From assembly GCA_028565635.1 (NCBI GenBank), contig JAOXYB010032853.1, forward strand, positions 1 through 14,357: a stretch of DNA of 14,357 bases. The letters run 5' to 3'. The notes beneath the pieces are model-generated. The model was not told the origin of the DNA, searched no databases, and was given only the letters and a program-made list of their open reading frames with translations. This stretch comes from Phoronis ovalis. Lineage: Eukaryota > Phoronida > Phoronidae. Below are positions 9,041 to 14,357 of this stretch, one piece after another. A program made the translations under genes and the position numbers. The stretch's first letter is position 1. Every line of letters starts with the position of its first letter.

Positions 9041-9246
9041 CAATTCTCGAAATACATTGTAAAATCAAAACAATTTTGTGATATTGGATATAAGAATCTA
9101 TTTTTATTCTTATTTTGTTAAAAATAGTTTGTTTCTTTTTGGTATATTATTCTCTTTATTCGTTGTAACATAGTATTTTTATCAAGTCATTTGTCAGATA
9201 TAATCACTGCACGAAATACCTTGTAAAATCAAAACAATTTTATATC
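9040..9246. repeat. Direct repeat of about 37 bp, offset 164 bp
   Basis: CGAAATACATTGTAAAATCA, continuing AAACAATTTTGTGATAT (9048-9084), recurs as CGAAATACCTTGTAAAATCA, continuing AAACAATTTTATAT (9212-9245). The core of about 30 bp differs at one base. AATCA occurs five bases before each copy, and weaker similarity extends upstream, so this is probably the best-preserved part of an old tandem duplication. Confidence 0.65.
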
Positions 9247-9433
9247 ATTTGTCCATTACAGTAATACTATATAGAGGCTTCTGTGCTGAGACATGTCATG
9301 CTGACTGATAACAAATACTACTGTAGGAAGTACTACAATAGCTAAATATGTGTGTAGGATAATAATATAAAGAAGGTTGAAACATCAGCTGGTTTAGCTT
9401 GGCTAGTTCATTTAGATATCTGAAGATGTATTG

Positions 9434-9640
9434 TTACAATCATATAAAAGAGTTTCTTCTACTTTTACTGCTAGTTGGTAAAGTAACCAGGTCATGGTGC
9501 TGATCCATGCAGGATAAAACTGTGATCTCACCTGCCACTTGGAAGTCAGTTAGGACCAGCTTGAATTCTGTAGGTTTTGTACCATTTGAATATACAGGTG
9601 CAAGTTGTACCACTGAGACAATAGCGTTCTTCACATAATT
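9434..9640 (-). pseudogene. Unidentified coding-like stretch with an internal splice donor
   Basis: The minus-strand frame runs from TAA at 9643-9641 to TGA near 9434 with no ATG before the coding-like part. It reads, in part, VVQLAPVYSNGTKPTEFKLV and then LTDFQVAGEITVLSCMDQHH, a composition unlike random AT-rich DNA. A consensus donor, CAG|GTGAGA, falls inside it at 9532/9531 and would end an exon after the codons for FQVA. No convincing acceptor with an in-frame opening was found upstream. On the plus strand at 9664-9744 a short frame MCYKKERGGRPPTYVTKHHH is also present, its RGGRPP resembling an AT-hook. Neither is recognised. A decayed transposable-element or gene fragment is the likeliest reading. 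Confidence 0.2.
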
Positions 9641-9744
9641 TTAAAGATTACCGTAAGTAAAAATGTGCTACAAAAAGGAACGAGGAGGAAGACCTCCAAC
9701 GTATGTGACCAAACATCACCATGCAGAGTGCTTGTTTCTATGAT

Positions 9745-11229
9745 ATCCTTTAATGTAATGTAATGTATGGAGTTGCTTACCAGTTCAAGGGGTTGATACA
9801 TGCTTCAATTTTTTTGCTACTGTTAAATTGCTGCCAGTGAAAACATTTGGCTGTGAATACACAGAGCTAATTTATTCTTCACATTGCCATTTTTAAATAT
9901 TTTTTTTTGTTATTTGGTGTCATTTGGCCATTGCTGTGTTATAACTGTAATGCCAACTAGCTTGATTGTAGGTATGCGGCTTCACAAGTACAAAAAACAA
10001 GAAATTGTGTATCTGTTGATTTGCCTGTATTCCATCTGCTTCGAAAAATTATTTAATTAATGTGTAAAAATAACCACACAGTAAAAAAATTAACTTCAAA
10101 TACATGAAATTTGTACTCTCAAAAGTAATAATGGATTTCTGTGGGACAGTAGTTATGGTTGTAAATGACAAAAACATTCCTCTCATGGTAAAAACAATAG
10201 CGACGCTTCTAAGACAACAGTTGTAATTATCAAACAATTTCTCATAAAAAAAATAAGAAAATTGCAGGTTGCAGCTGAAAATTACAATTAATCGAGATCC
10301 AATGGATGCCTTAAATTCTGACATAATTTTAAACTGAAGAATGATAATAGAAAAAACTTGAGAGACTAGGCTAAAATCAATGCTTCTGTATATTAGGAAA
10401 CTTTATAGACTATTAACTGCTTTAAATGATAATATAATTCTTCATAAAGTACTAATATTGACCTTTAGAGCATCTACCTACAAAGTAGAAAATAATAGCA
10501 CAGAATAGTTGGAAAACATTTTTCACAAATTAAAAGTTAACAAAGTCTTGATTATTTTTTCAGATGACTGATAATGACATTTCCTTGTATGAAGACTGTT
10601 ATAATGTGAAAGTATAGATACTCAACTCACTACGGAACAGGAACAAGAATCAATGCAATCGTAAAGTTTTTTCTAAGTACCATTCATAGTTGCTACAAGT
10701 GAAAAAAAAATAATTGAAAAGAACCAGTGAAGCAGGAGGACAATTATATCGACTTGTGAAGATATCATATAACTTGCAGATTCGTATACAGTATATATGT
10801 GGCATTAAATGTTCATGGAATACTTGGATTTATAGGAATTATTTTCAAAGATTGTTGCTGTAGCAACACAAGAAGAATGAATAAGGAGAGCATAGTTTTT
10901 ATATTTTTTGTATAGGATGACCGGATAAAAATTAATTACACAATTTTTAATTACATTGACATATGAAGATTAATGCTAGTTGTTTCTATAGAACTGTCAC
11001 ATTTAAAGTCAGTGAAATTCTAGGAAGTCTGCATAGAATATGTAAGAAAAACAAAACATTTCTACATTATTAAAAGAAAACAAGAAATTTGACCACAACG
11101 TAATATCCTTGTAAGGTTGATCTATCTCTGTTTGGTTGTGTTGGAACAAAATTACTAAATTGAAGGTAAATATTGTGACTTAAATTTTCTTGGAAAGTAT
11201 TAAATAAATATATGAAAATTTGGTTCATA
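9745..11229. other. AT-rich stretch upstream of the receptor exon; no gene supported
   Basis: A 91-codon minus frame at 10049-10324 is hydrophobic and aromatic with no motif and is probably chance. From about 10600 onward the plus strand becomes purine-rich (AAG/GAA runs). It could contain a 5' untranslated exon of the receptor, for which possible donors are seen near 11110 (TT|GTAAGG) and 11165 (AG|GTAAAT). These are unproven. GGAACAGGAACAAGAATC at 10634-10651 resembles the repeat at 11233. Confidence 0.35.
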
Positions 11230-11232
11230 AAC

Positions 11233-11360
11233 GGAACAGCAGGAATCGTTTCGTTTAATAAAGATTTGAAAGTTATTGGAATTTGTTAAGTATCCAAATT
11301 TCTGAAGACATATTCCTGATTGACGTAAAGAAGAAAGAACAGAAATCGTTTTGTTTAATT
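11233..11360. repeat. Direct repeat of about 25 bp, offset 100 bp
   Basis: GAACAG followed by AATCGTTTCGTTTAAT (11234-11259) recurs as GAACAG followed by AATCGTTTTGTTTAAT (11337-11359). The AATCGTT blocks are exactly 100 bp apart. A weaker third copy may lie near 10634. No function is evident. Confidence 0.5.
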
Positions 11361-11501
11361 ACAAGAAGGTAGTTAGAAATGAAACAAGAGGAAGTTGGAA
11401 TTCATTGAAAAACACAGGATAACTTGGTCAGTGTTTCCTGAAATAAAAATAACCTCTTGATCTTCTGTAAATTTGTAGTATTTAACAAAACACATTCTTC
11501 G

Positions 11502-11840
11502 GTAAGATTTGAGTTCAAAGTATACACTTGAAGAGAGGATTTTTTGGAATTGTTCTGTTACTTTATTTGATGACAACAAAAGCTAAGAGAATTGTAGTTT
11601 TAAATCATTTAAGCTTGGACCAAGAAATTAATTTTCAACAACTGTTAATGGTACCACACTACTAATGTAGGGATAAAACAGAATCATAATGAACTTAACA
11701 ATTTTTAATATTTCTCCTAAAATCACTGTGAAAAGTTTGATCAAGTGAATGAGAGGATAAAAAACTTAGTAAAAATGTTAATAGCTGGATAAATACGAAT
11801 TATTTTTTTAATTCTAAAAACGTGCATTTTCCATTTTCAG
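11502..11840 (+). other. Possible 5' UTR intron ending at the receptor exon acceptor
   Basis: The 3' end is well supported: TGCATTTTCCATTTTCAG ends at 11840, a strong polypyrimidine-CAG acceptor just before the receptor leader. The 5' end is uncertain. TTCG|GTAAGA at 11501/11502 is the best nearby donor and would give a 339-bp intron, but the true donor may lie far upstream. Confidence 0.3.
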
Positions 11841-11843
11841 GAA

Positions 11844-11861
11844 ATGATAGACTACCTGTAA
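11844..11861 (+). promoter_or_regulatory. Five-codon upstream ORF in the receptor leader
   Basis: ATG ATA GAC TAC CTG TAA lies wholly in the exon, downstream of the acceptor at 11840. It ends 10 bp before the receptor start and is in a different frame. Its start context (GAAATGA: G at -3, A at +4) is reasonable. If the leader is as read, it could lower translation of the receptor. This is an inference from position only. Confidence 0.45.
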
Positions 11862-11871
11862 AATTCACAAA

Positions 11872-12750
11872 ATGGCTTTTACTACAAACTCAAGTGAAAA
11901 AAACATGAGTGACATTAGTAACCTCTTTGACTTGAATGTCACAAATAGTACCAACAGTACTACATACTGGGACACACCTGTAAAGGCGATTATGGCCACA
12001 TTTCTAAGTATATTTATGGTGAGTGCAATTGTAGGAAACTCCATGGTAATATCAATAATCATACGCCACCGTGGGATGAGAACTCGTACTAACATGTTTT
12101 TAGCCAGTCTTGCAATGGCCGATTTATTAGTTGCTATTATGGATATGCCATTTTCGCTAGTAACTCTTATAATGGACGAATGGATATTTGGACCGGAATT
12201 TTGTTCCTTCAATGGGTTCACAATGCCTTTATTTTTAATCACATCAATTCACACTTTAATGTACATAAGCATACATAAATACATCACCATAACTCGTCCC
12301 TTTAGTCGAATTTTAACCTTCCGTCGTGTTTTAATCATGATATCAGCAGCATGGATATGGGCTGGTGTTTGTGCGACTACAACAGTTACAGGATTGACTT
12401 ATGTTGAATATAAACCGGGGACAACGCAATGCGGCCCTGCGTATCCTTCAGAAATCAAACAATTTATACAGTCAGGGCTGATCACTTTTACTGCATATAT
12501 AATACCATTATCAATCATGATTTTATCATATGCTCGAATGTTCTGGGAGATACGTGGCTATTCTCAGAGATTACGAGAATATTCCAATCAAGAGAAAGGT
12601 GTGGTACTAAGACAACAGAAAAGAATTACACTGACATTGTTCATTGTCGTTGCTGTATTTTTATTGTGCTGGACTCCTTATGTGGCGTATGCCACATATG
12701 TTGCATCCTTAAAAGATAAGAGCAAGATTTCCAAGTACATAAATGGTGTG
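11872..12750 (+). CDS. Rhodopsin-family (class A) GPCR, exon encoding N-terminus to TM6 (3' partial)
   Basis: This is a plasma-membrane seven-helix receptor; its ligand is unknown. The ATG has a good context (AAAATGG), and an in-frame TAG at 11848-11850 excludes a longer start. The N-terminus (1-37) has five N-glycosylation sequons (N6, N11, N22, N25, N28). TM1 (about 38-63) holds GN at 55-56. TM2 holds LAMAD with D84 (2.50). After WIFG (104-107) comes C111 (3.25), likely paired with C187 in loop 2. TM3 has S125 (3.39) and I126 (3.40), then HKY (135-137) in place of DRY. TM4 has W161, TM5 has P212 and Y220, and TM6 has F263 and CWTP (266-269). Position 3.32 is M118, not Asp, which argues against an amine receptor. 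The exon ends in phase 0 after V293 at GTG|GTGAGT. Without the splice the frame would run to TGA at 12787-12789 and lack TM7. The overall look is of an orphan receptor, loosely GPR161-like; the subfamily is uncertain. Confidence 0.93.
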
Positions 12751-14357
12751 GTGAGTATGCATTCAATGTTCAATTACCGTCTACATTGAAAAATGTTCTT
12801 ATTTAATTAAGGATTGTGTAATATGTCTTTATTTGCAAATGAATTCGCATGTTTATGAAACATACAGTGCAAATAGACCTTTGAATTTTTAAATCAAATA
12901 CAAATTCAAAAAAAATGTCAATCAGCTACCTTTAAAATCAAAATTTCATTTTGCATTTCTATTTTACTTTTATGGCAGGTAAAGATTCTCCCAGGTATTT
13001 AAGAGATGATCTTGATGCAAGAAATATTTCTGAAATTGGTACTGCAACTGGTAGCAAGTTCACCCAAAAAAAAAAACATTTTGGCATCATGTTTTACTGA
13101 ACATTTTTGTTACAAGTTATTCTGCAAACTTGGTATGATAAAAGTACATGTTCTGGTGGAGAGCAGTAACTATAGAGTTTTGGCCTTTTAATCAAATTAA
13201 TTTGAGAAGCTGTTCATCAAATTTACAAAAATTCCAATTAAATCCTGACACTTATATCTGACTGTAGCTGGGACTATGTGAAATCTAACCCCAAAGCTTC
13301 TGTTTCAATCACTTAACATTCTTCAGGATTTAGACTTGCCAAATATCAGCAACCTATTTTTTTATAAATAAATTTTGAGTATTTCACCTTTTCTACCTAA
13401 ATGTTCAAAATGTTTGTAATTTAACCCTTAAAATAGTGAAACTAAAATTCAAAAAATGTCCTTCAAACATTCCAGGAATGAAAATATGTAATATAGTTAA
13501 AAGCAAAAATGAAATAATTAATATTGTCCGAAATTTCTCACATGTTTATGGCTAATGAGGCTAAAAGTAGCTATAACCTTTATTCTTGAAATTAATGTCA
13601 CAAACTATACAAATCATTTCACTTGTACGCTTTACGTCACATGTATATTTAATTATAAGTTTGAAAGTGATGTGATTAGAAGGCCTTATTGCACTAGTAG
13701 TCCTCAGAGATAATACAATTATATTTCTTGCAAATATGATATAGAACATAATGTATATGTCAATTTCCATTCAGAAATGTATTAGTAATTTCAAGTGCAT
13801 GTTAATAGCATGATCTTTACCGAAAAATGATATCTAATGATACGATAGTTATTTCCATTGAAGAGGAATATGTTTTTTATGGAATCTGTGATTCAACTAC
13901 TAATACTTTTCGTCTTATTGTTATTATGCATTAAGACTTATTGCTTGTTAACCTCTGCTAACTTCTGTATCTATATAATAACATTTTGCTGCTTTCTGTT
14001 GAAGTTAGAAAAGTATGGAAGTAAAAAAAAATGAACATTATACTTTCTATCCTTATTTAAATTTCTTAGGACAGTCGATGTCATAATAATCATTTTGACT
14101 TTTATTAAATAAATGCTGAACAAACAAATACATGATAGTTTACATAATTTCAGCTACATACATCCATTATGATTACCCTACTATGGTAATAAAATTTTCA
14201 TTAATATAATATGTTAATTTAACTAATGAAATTCCTTTTTGCTGTTTATCCTATCTATAGGATACACAGCATTGGTATCATCTTTCACGTGATAATTTTC
14301 AATATTGTTTATTTTAAAGAAATTCCCTTTTTTAGCTAATAATAACTGTTCCAGCAT
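12751..14357 (+). other. Start of the receptor's next intron, running past the window end
   Basis: The donor GTGAGT at 12751-12756 follows G and matches consensus, splitting extracellular loop 3 from the missing TM7. Acceptor-like tracts occur, for example CTTTTATGGCAG ending at 12978 and TATCCTATCTATAG ending at 14260. Phase-0 reading after either gives a short product with no hydrophobic helix and no NPxxY. The exon with TM7 is therefore probably beyond 14357. The intron is AT-rich and otherwise unremarkable apart from the small open frame at 12972-13100. Confidence 0.6.
12972..13100 (+). pseudogene. Coding-like 42-codon ORF inside the intron, unidentified
   Basis: ATG at 12972-12974 opens a frame that reads MAGKDSPRYLRDDLDARNIS, then EIGTATGSK, and ends in a lysine-rich and aromatic tail at TGA 13098-13100. 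The first 29 residues are rich in D, R, A, G, S and T, unlike the I/K/N/F/L bias of random frames here. A long pyrimidine-rich tract ending in GGCAG (12978) overlaps its start, so it might instead be an exon beginning at 12979. That would need a preceding exon ending in phase 1, so it does not fit the phase-0 receptor donor. It contains no membrane segment and is not the missing TM7. I do not recognise it. Confidence 0.2.

Noticed and set aside
10049-10324. 91-codon minus-strand ORF with hydrophobic runs
   Set aside because: No recognisable motif, no splice or start support, and composition as expected by chance.
11865-12242. 125-codon minus-strand ORF
   Set aside because: Exactly antisense to the receptor exon; a shadow of real coding sequence.
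12429-12719. 96-codon plus-strand ORF in a second frame
   Set aside because: Lies inside the receptor exon in another frame; cysteine-rich shadow without its own support.
13241-13255. NPDTY, resembling the TM7 NPxxY motif
   Set aside because: The frame upstream is polar rather than a hydrophobic helix, and TGA follows two codons later; coincidence.
14261-14320. Possible next receptor exon after the TATAG acceptor
   Set aside because: Phase-0 translation gives a polar segment ending in TAA, with no TM7.

Overview
The window looks like a piece of animal nuclear genome. It is strongly AT-rich and almost entirely non-coding, with one clear intron-bounded exon of a rhodopsin-family G-protein-coupled receptor (GPCR) and several decayed mobile-element or domain fragments. 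Canonical splice signals (polypyrimidine tract plus CAG acceptor; G|GTGAGT donor) and the GPCR establish a metazoan. The SANT/Myb-like and P2X7-C-like fragments are types common in marine invertebrates such as hemichordates, amphioxus and molluscs. I infer an invertebrate and cannot name the species.

Layout. 1-780: AT-rich, no supportable gene. 780-1390: a slightly GC-richer island with three short plus-strand open stretches of protein-like composition. The middle one (1147-1278) resembles the end of the cysteine-rich P2X7 C-terminal ('ballast') domain. A small repeat with TTAGGGTCGG motifs lies among them. 2450-2725, 6353-6556, 9040-9246 and 11233-11360 each hold an imperfect direct duplication with a period of about 100-170 bp. 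3877-4581 is a candidate MITE-like element with imperfect terminal inverted repeats, and a closely related end recurs at 5861-5881. 7881-8104 (minus) carries a recognisable SANT/Myb-like DNA-binding fragment interrupted by a stop codon, next to a decayed repeat at 8110-8250. 9434-9640 (minus) is a further open stretch, with a good donor inside it.

The only confident gene is at 11841-12750. This exon holds a short leader, a five-codon upstream ORF, a well-placed ATG, and 293 codons covering the N-terminus and TM1 to TM6 plus extracellular loop 3 of a class A GPCR. It ends in a phase-0 donor. TM7 and the C-terminal tail are not found in the remaining 1.6 kb and presumably lie beyond the window. 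The receptor keeps most class A switch residues but has HKY in place of DRY and no Asp at position 3.32. It is therefore an orphan-type receptor that does not look like a standard amine receptor.

The pieces do not form an operon or a pathway. The picture is one receptor gene with large introns or flanks, seeded with old transposon debris. I found no convincing evidence of a new multi-gene system. The points most worth checking are the HKY receptor, the SANT/Myb and P2X7-C relics, and the inverted-repeat family.
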